Shown piece by piece: positions 8,778 through 17,741 of a stretch of DNA of 64,000 nt (the first letter of the stretch is position 1; every line of letters starts with the position of its first letter). The notes under the pieces were generated by a model, which was not told where the DNA came from, did no database searches, and saw only the letters and a list, made by a program, of their open reading frames with translations. The translations under genes were made by a program, and so were the position numbers. Origin of the DNA: Amycolatopsis australiensis (GTDB lineage: Bacteria > Actinomycetota > Actinomycetes > Mycobacteriales > Pseudonocardiaceae); the NCBI RefSeq assembly GCF_900119165.1, contig NZ_FPJG01000006.1:6448001-6512000 (forward strand), in the 5' to 3' direction.

Positions 8778-9689
8778 ATGCTGACCACCATGCCGGGCCG
8801 GGCCGCGTTCGAAGCGCAGCTCGGCCCGCTGCGCCGGGAGCTCGCCGGGTACTGCTACCGGATGCTCGGGTCGGCGTTCGACGCCGACGACGCCGTCCAG
8901 GAGACGCTGCTGCGCGCGTGGCGCGGGCTCGACCGGTTCGCCGGCCGGGCCGCGCTGCGGACGTGGCTGTTCACCATCGCCACCCACGTCTGCCTGGACG
9001 CCTTGCAGGACGCGCGACGCCGGGCGCTGCCGGCGAACGTCACCGACGAGCTCGGGCCCGCGCACCCCCGGGAGGCCTGGATCGAGCCGGTGCCGGACCG
9101 CTGGGTCCTCGACCCCGCCCGCGCGGCGGTGGACCGCGAGTCGGTCCGGCTGGCGTTCGTCGCCGCCCTGCAGGTGCTTTCGCCGCGCCAGCGCGCGGTC
9201 CTGCTGCTGCGGGACGTGCTGCGGTGGCGGGCCAAGGAGGTCGCGACGCTGCTCGACACGACCGAGGACGCGGTCAACGCGGTGCTCAAGCGGGCCCGCG
9301 CCGCGCTGCCCGCCCCGGACCCGGCACCGCTGTCCGGTGACGACCGAGCGCTCCTCGCCCGCTACGTCGAAGCGTTCGAGCGGTTCGACATCGACGCGCT
9401 GGTGGCGTTGCTGCACGAAGAAGCGACGCTGTCGATGCCGCCCTACGACGTCACGTTGCGGGGGCGTGCCTCGATCGCCGCCTGGTTCCGCTCCCGGCGC
9501 GCGGCCTGCGAAGACGCGCAGCTCGTGCCGGTGGACGTCAACGGCGGTCTCGGGCTGGCGCAGTACCGGCGAGGCAGCCCGTTCGCGATCCACGCGTTCA
9601 CGACGGCGGCCGGCCGCATCACCGCCGTGCACACGTTCCTCGACCCGGCACTGTTCCCCCTGTTCGGGCTTCCGGAGGCGGTGCCGTAA
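8778..9689 (+). CDS. ECF sigma-70 factor with SnoaL-like C-terminal domain
   Basis: 303 residues. Region sigma2 is at 15-80 (YRMLGSAFDADDAVQETLLRAWR), sigma4 at 135-180 (LSPRQRAVLLLRDVLRWRAKEVATLL...VLKRARAAL). Residues 190-300 form a SnoaL-like alpha/beta domain, as in the SigG/SigJ-type ECF group where the extension regulates the factor in place of an anti-sigma protein. Start ATG 8778 lies 1 nt after the upstream stop; ATG 8790 is an alternative. Probably regulates itself and the coupled oxidoreductase. Confidence 0.88.
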   Translation: MLTTMPGRAAFEAQLGPLRRELAGYCYRMLGSAFDADDAVQETLLRAWRGLDRFAGRAALRTWLFTIATHVCLDALQDARRRALPANVTDELGPAHPREAWIEPVPDRWVLDPARAAVDRESVRLAFVAALQVLSPRQRAVLLLRDVLRWRAKEVATLLDTTEDAVNAVLKRARAALPAPDPAPLSGDDRALLARYVEAFERFDIDALVALLHEEATLSMPPYDVTLRGRASIAAWFRSRRAACEDAQLVPVDVNGGLGLAQYRRGSPFAIHAFTTAAGRITAVHTFLDPALFPLFGLPEAVP

Positions 9690-9909
9690 CCGGATACGCC
9701 GGCCCCCGTGGCAAAAACCATCAGCCCTGTCTTCGCATCTGCAGATCCGCTGAAAGGCCGGGCTGAACCCCAAGCCGGAGCCGGTCCACCCGCGCCCTGG
9801 CGGGGAGGGACACCGGGAATACGGCCGGTGGTTTCACCGATGCGCGAAAAGGGCGGCCGGACTTAGCGTCACGTCCCGAATACCCAGACCCAGGAAAGGG
9901 GTGATCGGG

Positions 9910-10800
9910 ATGCGTCGCAGGCTTCTTCTCCTGCTGATACCGGTACTGGCCATGCTCGGAGGGGCGGTGGTACCGGCGGGCGCCGCAACGGTGTCCACCC
10001 AGACCGTGACCGTACGGTACGGCCCGTGGACGATTCCCGCCGGGACGATGGACCAGCCCGGTGAACTCGCCAACAGCTTCGCGCTCATCTCCAAGCCCTG
10101 CTCGTCCTGCGACATCGTCGGCGAGAAGCCGGATCTCGTCTACGCGGACGGCAGCACGGCGAACATGGACACCGGCCCGATGCTGCACCATTTCGTCATC
10201 AGCAACCTCTCGGGCAGGGACGCGGTCTGCGGAATGGCGGGCGACCGGATCTGGGCGTCCGGCAACGAGCGCACCGAGAAATCGTTCCCTGACGGGTACG
10301 GGCTGCCGGTCCGCAACCTCGACCGGTGGGGACTGCTGACCGACCTGATGAACTACTCCAGCACCCCCAGGACCGTCTACCTCAGCATCACCTACACCTA
10401 CGCCGGGGCCGCCACCACCACGCCCGTACGCTCCCTCTGGCTGGACGCGGGAGGATGTCTCACCTCCGACTACAGCGTCCCCGCGGGGCCGAGCGTGCAC
10501 ACCTGGAGCTGGATTTCGGCGGTCGGCGGGCGGCTGGTGTTCGCGAACGGCCACATGCACGTCGGCGGCGTGCACGTAGCCGCAATCGACAAGACGACAC
10601 GCACAACGCTGTGCGACTCCTACGCCGGGTACGACACGATGGCCGGAATGCGGGCGCTGACATCGATGGGAACCTGCTCGGGAAACCCCATCGCGACCGT
10701 GCACCTGGGTGACCTGATCACCGTCAGCAGCTACTACGACTCGCCGGCCGCGCAGGACGGCGTCATGGGCATCGTGCACGCCTACCTGGCAGCGGGGTGA
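9910..10800 (+). CDS. Secreted histidine-rich protein, possible copper-binding beta-sandwich
   Basis: 296 residues with a Sec signal peptide (MRRRLLLLLIPVLAMLGGAVVPAGAA). Paired His motifs GPMLHHFVISN, ANGHMHVGGVHV and MGIVHAYL are spaced as in copper type II monooxygenase-like folds and plant SURNod19-type proteins, so metal binding is likely; conserved Cys pairs suggest disulfides. The ATG at 9910 sits 8 nt from AAAGGGG; the GTG at 9901 is too close to the RBS. It overlaps the PQQ protein start by GTGA, so the two are coupled. Substrate unknown. Confidence 0.65.
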   Translation: MRRRLLLLLIPVLAMLGGAVVPAGAATVSTQTVTVRYGPWTIPAGTMDQPGELANSFALISKPCSSCDIVGEKPDLVYADGSTANMDTGPMLHHFVISNLSGRDAVCGMAGDRIWASGNERTEKSFPDGYGLPVRNLDRWGLLTDLMNYSSTPRTVYLSITYTYAGAATTTPVRSLWLDAGGCLTSDYSVPAGPSVHTWSWISAVGGRLVFANGHMHVGGVHVAAIDKTTRTTLCDSYAGYDTMAGMRALTSMGTCSGNPIATVHLGDLITVSSYYDSPAAQDGVMGIVHAYLAAG

Positions 10801-12338
10801 CCATGAGACGCCAGGTAACGGCCCTGACGGTCATCGGTCTTCTGCTCGTCGCCGCACCCGCCGGCGCCACACCGGTGCCGTACGTCGGTGGCTGGACAGT
10901 GGCGGGACAGAACCTCGGCAACACGCGCGACGCCGCCACCGAAACGCTGATCTCGCCGGCCAACGCCGGGACGCTGCGGCCGCGGTGGACCGCGTCCCTG
11001 GGCGGCGACGTGGCCGCCACGCCCACCGTGTCACTGGGCACCGTGTTCGCCCCCGACTACGGCGGAAACCTCACCGCCCTGAGCGCGCTGACCGGCACCG
11101 TGCTGTGGCAGCACCCGATCTCCTACTACAGCGGGGTGGCCGGTGACGTGTCGCGGACCAGCCCGGCGGTCACCCCGGCCGGCGTCATCTTCGGGGACGG
11201 GGTCTCCAGCGTGCCGAGCACCGGTGGCGCCCGGATCATGGCCGCCGACCGGATCACCGGCGCCCGGCTGTGGAGCACCGTCATCGACGCCGACCCGGCC
11301 GCGATGGTGACGACGTCGCCGGTGGTGGACGGTGGCACCGTCTACGTCGGTACCGCGAGCCGGGTGGAGTTCGGGGATCCGAACCCGATCCGGGTCCGCG
11401 GCGCGATCGTGGCGCTGGACGCGACCACCGGGGCGGTGCGGTGGCGGCGCTACACCGCACCCGACGGCTACACCGGCGCTTCGGTGTGGGGCAGTTCCTT
11501 CGTGGTCGACCATGCCACCGGCCGGCTGTTCGCCGCGACCGGGAACAACTACACCGTGCCCGACGGGATCTGCACCCAGCCGGGACAACAGGATTGCCGG
11601 CAGGCCGCGAACGACGACTACGCCGACTCGGTGCTCGCGCTGGACCTGAACACCGGGTCGGTGCAGTGGGCTTTCCGTACGCTCAGCGCCGACGTCGGAG
11701 CGGTGGACTGCGACACGTGCGGACCGGACTACGACTTCGCCCAGGCGCCGAGCCTGTTCCAGGTCACCAGGAACGGGGTCGTCCGGCGCATCCTCGGCAT
11801 CGGGCAGAAGAGCGGGATCTACTGGGCGCTCGATCCGGCCACCGGCCACGAGTTGTGGCACACCGTGGTCGGACCCGGCAGCGACCTCGGCGGAATGGAG
11901 TGGGGGTCGGCCACCGACGGCACGCGGATCTACGTGGGCATCGGCAACGCCGACCACCAGCCGTACCGGATCACGGGCGCGGACGGGACCACGACAACCA
12001 CCGACGGCGGATCGTGGGCCGCGCTCGATCCGGCCACCGGAGCCAAGCTCTGGCAGGTCGCCGATCCGTACGCGACCCTCGACGTCGGTTTCCTCAGCAC
12101 CGCCAACGGCGTGGTGTACGCCGGTGGTATCAACGGGGCCGCCGACACCATGTTCGCGCTCGACGCCCGCAACGGCGCCATCCTCTGGCGGTTCAACAGC
12201 GGTGGCGCCGTGGTGGGTGGCGCGGCGATCGTGAACGGCACCGTCTACTGGGGTTCGGGCTACTGGTTCGGGTTGTGCGCCGACCAGACGTACTCCTGTG
12301 CGCACAACAACAAGCTGTACGCCTTCTCGCCTGCCTGA
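10797..12338 (+). CDS. Secreted PQQ-type beta-propeller protein (polyvinyl-alcohol-dehydrogenase-like)
   Basis: 513 residues; signal peptide VTALTVIGLLLVAAPAGA. Repeated propeller blades show the PQQ-repeat signature: ALSALTGTVLWQ, ALDATTGAVRWRR, ALDLNTGSVQWAF, ALDPATGHELWHT, ALDPATGAKLWQV, ALDARNGAILWRF. Layout resembles polyvinyl alcohol dehydrogenases, but the cytochrome c domain (CxxCH) is absent. GTG at 10797 overlaps the upstream stop (GTGA); ATG at 10803 is an alternative. Likely works outside the cell with the coupled histidine-rich protein. A strong terminator follows. Confidence 0.8.
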   Translation: MTMRRQVTALTVIGLLLVAAPAGATPVPYVGGWTVAGQNLGNTRDAATETLISPANAGTLRPRWTASLGGDVAATPTVSLGTVFAPDYGGNLTALSALTGTVLWQHPISYYSGVAGDVSRTSPAVTPAGVIFGDGVSSVPSTGGARIMAADRITGARLWSTVIDADPAAMVTTSPVVDGGTVYVGTASRVEFGDPNPIRVRGAIVALDATTGAVRWRRYTAPDGYTGASVWGSSFVVDHATGRLFAATGNNYTVPDGICTQPGQQDCRQAANDDYADSVLALDLNTGSVQWAFRTLSADVGAVDCDTCGPDYDFAQAPSLFQVTRNGVVRRILGIGQKSGIYWALDPATGHELWHTVVGPGSDLGGMEWGSATDGTRIYVGIGNADHQPYRITGADGTTTTTDGGSWAALDPATGAKLWQVADPYATLDVGFLSTANGVVYAGGINGAADTMFALDARNGAILWRFNSGGAVVGGAAIVNGTVYWGSGYWFGLCADQTYSCAHNNKLYAFSPA

Positions 12339-12345
12339 CCCGGCC

Positions 12346-12378
12346 GGGTCCTGGCGGGCATGCATCCCGCCAGGACCC
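12346..12378 (+). terminator. Strong hairpin terminator
   Basis: A perfect 13-bp stem (GGGTCCTGGCGGG and its complement) encloses the 7-nt loop CATGCAT, 8 nt after the PQQ-protein stop. No T-tract, as usual in high-GC actinomycetes. Confidence 0.8.
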
Positions 12379-12453
12379 ACGAGAAGTCACGGCGACCGCC
12401 TGCTGGCATCCCGTTCGCCGCGCGACCGTCAGGTGGTGCCGGGATGGGCGACA

Positions 12454-12485
12454 GGTGGTGCCCGCCGATGTCGGCGGGCACCACC
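12454..12485 (-). terminator. Hairpin terminator of the cutinase gene
   Basis: GGTGGTGCCCGCCGA and its exact complement form a 15-bp stem separated by 2 nt, 20 nt beyond the cutinase stop on the minus strand. Confidence 0.75.
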
Positions 12486-12505
12486 GCAGCCCGGATCCGG
12501 GCGGG

Positions 12506-13267
12506 TCAGCTCACGCCGAGGCCGCGCAGCTGGGACACCACGAACGCGGTCGCCGTCTGGTCGTACAGCAGGGTGTAGTCCAGGTGCGCGCCGATGTTCG
12601 TGCCGCCGGCGCAGAACGGGTCGCCGAGGTCGCAGAAGGAGCGGATGATGTTCGCGAACGGCACCAGCGACTGGCTGGGCAGCCGCGGGAACAGGCCGGT
12701 CGCGCCGACGGCCGTGCCCCGGTCGAACGAGAGGTTCGGCATGTGCCGCGGGTCGCCGTACTGGACCACGGCCGCCACGTGGCCGGCGACCGAGGACGGG
12801 ACCGGGCTGCTGGCCGGGCCGAGGCCGAGCACCCCGCCACCACCACCGAGCGCGTCCCCGATGATCTGCGCTCCCTGCGAGTAGCCCACCATGACGATCT
12901 TCTGGTCGGGGCAGGCCTGCACCTGGGCGGTCAGCTGCTGCTTGACCGCGGTGTCCCCGGCCGTGCTGCTGTAGTCGTACGGCGTCAGCAGCGCCGGGTA
13001 GCTGACCGAGGAGGTGCTGACCGTCGAGCTGACCGCGCTCTGGATCTGGGCGACCAGCGCCCCGATCGCGCCCGGCCCGGGCGCCTCGGTCGAGCCACGG
13101 GCGGCCAGGACGTGCACGGCGGCGCACGGGGACGTCGGGGCGGGCACAGCGGCGGCGACACCGGCGCCGAGGCCGAGGGAGACCAGAGCGCCGGCTCCGG
13201 CGATGGACGCCGCCCGGAACAGGCCGCGTGACCAGGTGCCGGTGCACGGGTTTCGGTGGGATGACAT
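12506..13267 (-). CDS. Secreted cutinase-family serine esterase
   Basis: 253 residues; signal peptide at 15-41 ending GVAAAVPAP. The cutinase alpha/beta-hydrolase core shows VHVLAARGSTE, the nucleophile elbow GYSQG (Ser130), the CDLGDPFC loop with the acid Asp216, and His228 in GAHLDY, completing the triad. Cys pairs fit the family disulfides. Hydrolyses ester bonds of cutin, lipids or synthetic esters outside the cell. Start ATG 13267 has AAAGGGG upstream. Confidence 0.9.
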   Translation of the reverse strand: MSSHRNPCTGTWSRGLFRAASIAGAGALVSLGLGAGVAAAVPAPTSPCAAVHVLAARGSTEAPGPGAIGALVAQIQSAVSSTVSTSSVSYPALLTPYDYSSTAGDTAVKQQLTAQVQACPDQKIVMVGYSQGAQIIGDALGGGGGVLGLGPASSPVPSSVAGHVAAVVQYGDPRHMPNLSFDRGTAVGATGLFPRLPSQSLVPFANIIRSFCDLGDPFCAGGTNIGAHLDYTLLYDQTATAFVVSQLRGLGVS

Positions 13268-13417
13268 CACGAGCTGACCCCTTTGTCTGCTTGGCCGGGA
13301 GCGTGGCTGCCGGCGACTGCGATGAGCGGACTGGTGCGGTGGTGCCGGGCACCACGTCCTCATCCTGGGAGCAGCCCGGCACGGTCCGCATCGGTGCAAT
13401 CACCGGTGTCCGGCGGG

Positions 13418-16111
13418 TCAGCGGAGCAGTGCGGCGAGCTCCGTGCGGGACCGCACGCCGAGCCGGGTGAAGATGTTGCGCAGGTGGTGTTCCACCGTCC
13501 GGTGGCTGACCAGCAGGCGCGCGGCGATCTCGCGGTTGGTCGCGCCGTCCGCCACCAGTTCGGCGATCCGGGCCTGCTGCGCGGTCAGCGCGGCCCGTCC
13601 CGGCCGGCCGCCGGCCACCGACTCGCCGGCGGCCCGCAGTTCCGCACGAGCCCGGTCCGCCCACGGGTGGGCCTCGTGCGAGCTGAACACCGCGAGCGCC
13701 TCCCGGAGCAGCTCGCGCGCCTGTTTCGGCCGGCGGCAGCGCCGCAGTTCGTGCGCGTAGAGCAGTTCGGTCTTGGCCATCTCCAGGCCGCCGTAGCCGC
13801 TGCGATGCAGCCGCACCGCCTCGCTGAAGTGTTCCATCCGGTCGCCCGGCCGCACGGCCAGCAGGGCGTGGCAGCGGTGGGACAACGCCTGACGCGGCAC
13901 GCAGGACGACCGGCCGATCCACTCGTCGAACGTGCTCAGCGCCCGGCTTCCGGCCTCCGGCTGGTGACAGGGCACCGCGGCCTCCACCACCTGCGGTGCG
14001 GCCATCACCCGCAGCGCCAGGTGCGGGCCACCGGTGTCGTACGCGGACATGCGCAGCCGGACCAGCGCGTCCGATGGCCGGGCGTCGGCCAGGTCGGCGC
14101 AAGCCAGCGCCCAGGACGCCAGCGCCGCGGGCCGGGCGAGGCAGTGCGTGCGGATCGGGCCGTCCGCCGCACGCAGTCGCAGCAGCACGAGCTCCCGGTC
14201 GCCGCGCAGCGCGGCCAGGAACGCGAGAATGGTGAGATGGTCGGCGGCGCAGTTGCGCTGGCCGGTCGCGGTCGCCTCGGCCAGGCCCGCCGCGCCGGCG
14301 GCGGCCGCCGCGGCGTGGCGATCCAGCAGCAGCGCTCCCATGGCCAGGTACACCAGCGCCCACGGCCGCAACGCCCGCTGTCCGCGCAGTTCGGCGGCCC
14401 GGACGGCCCGGGTGGCCGATTCGACGACGGCGGTGGCGTCACCGAGGGTGTACGCGGCCTGGCTGGCCAGGATCGCGCCGAGCGGATCGTCCAGTTCGGC
14501 CGCCCGGCGCACGGTGGCCCGCAAGGGCCGGACCGCGTCGGCGTGCCGGCCTTCGTAGGTGGCGAGCATCCCGGCGAAGTGGTCCTGGGCGAGCGCCGCC
14601 AGCGGGCTCGGATTCGTCGTGCGCAGGGCGGCCGCGCGGTGGGCGACTGCCCGGAACCCGGCATAGTCGCCGGTCAGGCAATACGCCTCACCGGCCAGCA
14701 CGGCCGCCACCACCGCCTGCTCGTGATCTGCTTCGGCCAACCCGGTGACAGCGGCCAGCAGTTCCTGCGCCGCCGTCACCGGCGAGCCGTCCCGCAGCGC
14801 CATCTCCCCGGACAGTGCCGCGGCGAGCGCCCGCTGCCGGGTCCCGATCCCGGGACGCACCTGCCGTAACAACGTCCGCGTGCGCAGCGGCCGGCCACCG
14901 GACCACGAGTCGCGCGCCGCGTTCAGCAGCCATCGCGTGGCCACCTCGGTCCGGTCGGCCAGCGCCGCCGCCCGTTCCCACGCGGTCGAGGAGGCTTCGA
15001 CGTTGCCTGCCGTGGACAGCGCTTCGGCGGCGTTGGCCAGCTCGTCCCGGCATTCTCGCTGTTCGAGCCGGTCTTCCCGGGTGACGGCCCGGTGCCACAT
15101 CCACCGGTCACGGTCGTGGGCCGGATGCAACACCCGGACCAGGGCACGATGGGCGTCCCGGCGCTCTCGTTGCGACAGCTCCGCGTGCAGCAGCACGCCG
15201 ACGAGCGTCGCCGCCGGCACCAGCGCGCCGTCCTCGATCCGGATCAGCCCGCAGGTGCAGGCTTCATCGACTGCGGCGCCGGTGTGGCCGGCCAGCACGC
15301 GGTCCGCAGGCAACCGCTCCTCGAGCACGGCGAGCGCCACTACCTGCCGAGCAGCGGACGACAGGCCACGGAACCTGCGCAGCACCGCGGCCCGATACCG
15401 GCTGTCCGCGGGCAGTTCCAGCCGCTCGGCGGGCTGGGCGGCGCCCAGCTCCACCAGCGCCAGCGGGTTCCCCTCCGCGAGTTCGACGATGTCGGCCTGA
15501 GCGGTGTCCGTGACGCCGGCTGGTGCGCGCTGCGCCAGTAGCGCACTGGCGTCGTCGCGGGAAAGTCCCCGCAGCCACAGCCGGTCGACGCCGGCGAACG
15601 GATCGCCGGCCAGCTCGGTGACTTCGGGCCGTCCAGCCAGCACCATCGCGACCGGCGTGCCGGACAGGCGGCGGGCGGCCATGCCCAATACCAGTGACGA
15701 GAACGGATCCAGCCAGTGCGCGTCGTCCACGCAGCACAGCACCGGCCGGCCCGAGTCCGCGGCCGCCACCAGTCGGTCGCGCACCCATTCCGCGGCCGCG
15801 ACAGGCGTCCCCGCAGGCAGGACGAGCGGCTTCAGCCCGAACAAACGGGACACGCCGCCCAGGCGGACCGTGTGCTCGGGTTCGACACCGGTCACGGCGA
15901 AAACCTGGAATCCCTCGGCACCGCGTCGTACCTCGGACAGCAACGCGGTCTTGCCCAGGCCCAACGGCCCGACGATCAGCACCGCCCCGCCCGAACCCGC
16001 CCGGGCGGCGTCGACGAGCAGCCGAAGGGCGGCAATCTCGCCTTCGCGACCGTGCAAGTCCTCGCCGTGGCAAGCCTGTGCACCGGTTCGTCCGCGTGGC
16101 GTCCCTGCCAT
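13418..16111 (-). CDS. LuxR-family transcriptional regulator, large ATP-binding (LAL) type
   Basis: 897 residues. Residues 10-60 have a Walker A (GPLGLGKTALL), near 120 a Walker B (RPVLCCVDDAHWLD), the middle is helical tetratricopeptide-like, and the C-terminus is a LuxR HTH (LTAQQARIAELVADGATNREIAARLLVSHRTVEHHLRN, split by context). The ATG at 16111 gives the usual LAL length; earlier in-frame starts add unrelated sequence. It ends 150 bp from the cutinase start on the same strand, so may control it. LAL proteins often sense inducers such as sugars or metabolites; the ligand is unknown. Confidence 0.9.
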   Translation of the reverse strand: MAGTPRGRTGAQACHGEDLHGREGEIAALRLLVDAARAGSGGAVLIVGPLGLGKTALLSEVRRGAEGFQVFAVTGVEPEHTVRLGGVSRLFGLKPLVLPAGTPVAAAEWVRDRLVAAADSGRPVLCCVDDAHWLDPFSSLVLGMAARRLSGTPVAMVLAGRPEVTELAGDPFAGVDRLWLRGLSRDDASALLAQRAPAGVTDTAQADIVELAEGNPLALVELGAAQPAERLELPADSRYRAAVLRRFRGLSSAARQVVALAVLEERLPADRVLAGHTGAAVDEACTCGLIRIEDGALVPAATLVGVLLHAELSQRERRDAHRALVRVLHPAHDRDRWMWHRAVTREDRLEQRECRDELANAAEALSTAGNVEASSTAWERAAALADRTEVATRWLLNAARDSWSGGRPLRTRTLLRQVRPGIGTRQRALAAALSGEMALRDGSPVTAAQELLAAVTGLAEADHEQAVVAAVLAGEAYCLTGDYAGFRAVAHRAAALRTTNPSPLAALAQDHFAGMLATYEGRHADAVRPLRATVRRAAELDDPLGAILASQAAYTLGDATAVVESATRAVRAAELRGQRALRPWALVYLAMGALLLDRHAAAAAAGAAGLAEATATGQRNCAADHLTILAFLAALRGDRELVLLRLRAADGPIRTHCLARPAALASWALACADLADARPSDALVRLRMSAYDTGGPHLALRVMAAPQVVEAAVPCHQPEAGSRALSTFDEWIGRSSCVPRQALSHRCHALLAVRPGDRMEHFSEAVRLHRSGYGGLEMAKTELLYAHELRRCRRPKQARELLREALAVFSSHEAHPWADRARAELRAAGESVAGGRPGRAALTAQQARIAELVADGATNREIAARLLVSHRTVEHHLRNIFTRLGVRSRTELAALLR

Positions 16112-16207
16112 GTCAGCAGTATGGAGGCCGCGGCACGGCCGCAACAGGCGCGTGCGCTCTGATTCCCTCGTATCGTGAAAACCTGAACCGAGAAAGACGG
16201 TCAGGTC

Positions 16208-16395
16208 GTGCGAAACACGAAACGCCGGTTCGATCCGGACTTCCGTGCCGGTGCCGGTGCGAATCGCGGCCGAACCGGCAAACCGGTCGCGCGCGATCCG
16301 AATCGGGTGCACGCGAACCGGCAGAACGACGGGCGGTCGCACAGCGGCTCGCCGGCCGAGGACAAGCACGAGGAACTGGCCAGGCTGCGTCCCTG
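16208..16395 (+). pseudogene. IS3-family transposase orfA relic
   Basis: The frame reads KRRFDPDFRAGA, then TGKPVAR, and ends SPAEDKHEELARLR. These match, in order, the N-terminal RRFDPEFRAGAVR, ETGKPIAQVAR and LAEDERAELARLR blocks of IS3-type OrfA proteins, with the intervening HTH scrambled by indels. Orf B is absent. A degenerate insertion-sequence scar. Confidence 0.5.
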
Positions 16396-16553
16396 CGCCG
16401 GTGGCGTAGGTGCGTATGAGTATCTTGCGACCGATGCGGCCGCCCCTCGGCGGTGACCGGAAACTGCCGCGAATCCGCGTTGCCTGGCCGCAGCAGCTCC
16501 CTCCTCACGCCACGGTAGGTCCCTTGAGGGTTGCCTGGCGGTGCGAATGAACC

Positions 16554-16570
16554 TTGTCTCGCCGAGACAA
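16554..16570. promoter_or_regulatory. 17-bp perfect inverted repeat
   Basis: TTGTCTCG and CGAGACAA flank a single C. It looks like a TetR-type operator but no intact regulator of that type is adjacent; may belong to a lost gene. Confidence 0.35.
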
Positions 16571-16798
16571 GCCTCTGTCGCGGGTCTGGTCCATCGGCGT
16601 GGCGCGGACCGGGTACCCGCGACCATCACCTCGCCGCCATGGTCGCCGGGCGTACGCGGCGCTGCGCGCGACCGTGAACAATGCGAGCATGGCGCGCCGA
16701 CCACGGCGACGGCTTTCCACGGACGGGTACCAGGTTTCTCACTTGCTTTGTTCCTTGAGGCATTCGCTGTTTCAGGTGACATGCCGAGGATGCGCCCA

Positions 16799-17641
16799 TC
16801 ACAGCCGCGAGGCTGTCCGGACCAGGCCGGCCAAGGTGCGCGAGCGGCTGTGCGCCGGCCAGACGATGTGGGTGGTGACCGGTGGTGCGTCGGTCAGCGG
16901 AACGGCGGCGTGTTCCTCCCACAGCCACGTGCGTGCCGACTCCGGAAACACCGTCATCGTGCGGCCGAGAGCGATCAGCTGGGCCAGCTGTGTCTGATCG
17001 TGGACCTCAGGCCCCGGACCCGGCGGATACACGCCGCGGCCGGCCCAGCGGGCCGGCGGCAGGTCCGGGATGTCCGCGATCTCGTCCAGGGACAACGATT
17101 TCCGCGTCGCCAGGGGATGCTTCGCCGGCAGGATCGCCACTTGCCGCTCCGTCATCAGCTCCACGCTGTCGAACCCGGCGAGGGAGTTGAACGGCGTGTG
17201 CATCAGCGCGACGTCCGCGCGGCCGTCGCGCAGCATCTCCTCCTGCTCGCACGTGCCGCTGGGCAGGACGTCGATGTCGACCGCGTCCGGCTCGGCCGCG
17301 TAGGCGTCGAGAAGCTTGTTCAGCAGTTCGTGGAACGCGCCTGCCTTCACCGCGAGCACCAGGCCACCGTGCGACACGCTGCCGGCACGCCGGGTGCGCC
17401 GGACGGCGGCCGTCGCCGCGTCGAGAGCGGCGCGCCCCTCCTGCAGCAGGATCTCGCCGGCGCCGGTCAGTGCGACCCCGCGGCGGTTGCGCACCAGCAG
17501 CGCGACACCCAGGCGGCGCTCCAGTTGCCGGATCGCCCGGGACAACGGCGGCTGGGCGATGCCGAGGCGCTCGGCAGCCCGGCCGAAGTGCAGTTCTTCG
17601 GCGACGGCGACGAAATACCGCAGCTCGCGGGTCTCCAGCAT
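16799..17641 (-). CDS. LysR-family transcriptional regulator
   Basis: 280 residues. The winged HTH is at 1-60 (LETRELRYFVAVAEELHFGRAAERLGIAQPPLSRAIRQLERRLG, seen in blocks), followed by the periplasmic-binding-like co-inducer domain. ATG at 17641; a GTG two codons earlier (17647) is better spaced from GGGAGGTAGG. Divergent from the aldo/keto reductase at 17742 with a perfect palindromic site between them, so it is probably the direct regulator of that gene and of itself. Confidence 0.88.
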   Translation of the reverse strand: MLETRELRYFVAVAEELHFGRAAERLGIAQPPLSRAIRQLERRLGVALLVRNRRGVALTGAGEILLQEGRAALDAATAAVRRTRRAGSVSHGGLVLAVKAGAFHELLNKLLDAYAAEPDAVDIDVLPSGTCEQEEMLRDGRADVALMHTPFNSLAGFDSVELMTERQVAILPAKHPLATRKSLSLDEIADIPDLPPARWAGRGVYPPGPGPEVHDQTQLAQLIALGRTMTVFPESARTWLWEEHAAVPLTDAPPVTTHIVWPAHSRSRTLAGLVRTASRL

Positions 17642-17664
17642 GTCCACACCACAGCCTACCTCCC

Positions 17665-17687
17665 TGTGATACCTGCCCGGTATCACA
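17665..17687. promoter_or_regulatory. Perfect LysR-type operator
   Basis: Half-sites TGTGATACC and GGTATCACA are exact reverse complements around the 5-nt spacer TGCCC. The inner bases give the T-N11-A signature of LysR recognition-binding sites. It lies in the 100-bp gap between the divergent LysR and aldo/keto reductase genes. Confidence 0.75.
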
Positions 17688-17741
17688 GACCACCGGATCG
17701 GTGTTGGCCGCATCACCCGGCGGCGGACCACCATCGACGGC

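Larger units (their letters stand above)
16112..16798. other. Intergenic region with IS relic and palindrome
   Basis: 687 bp between the LAL and LysR genes. It holds an IS3-type orfA relic (16208-16395) and a perfect palindrome (16554-16570), listed separately. I see no intact gene. Confidence 0.5.
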
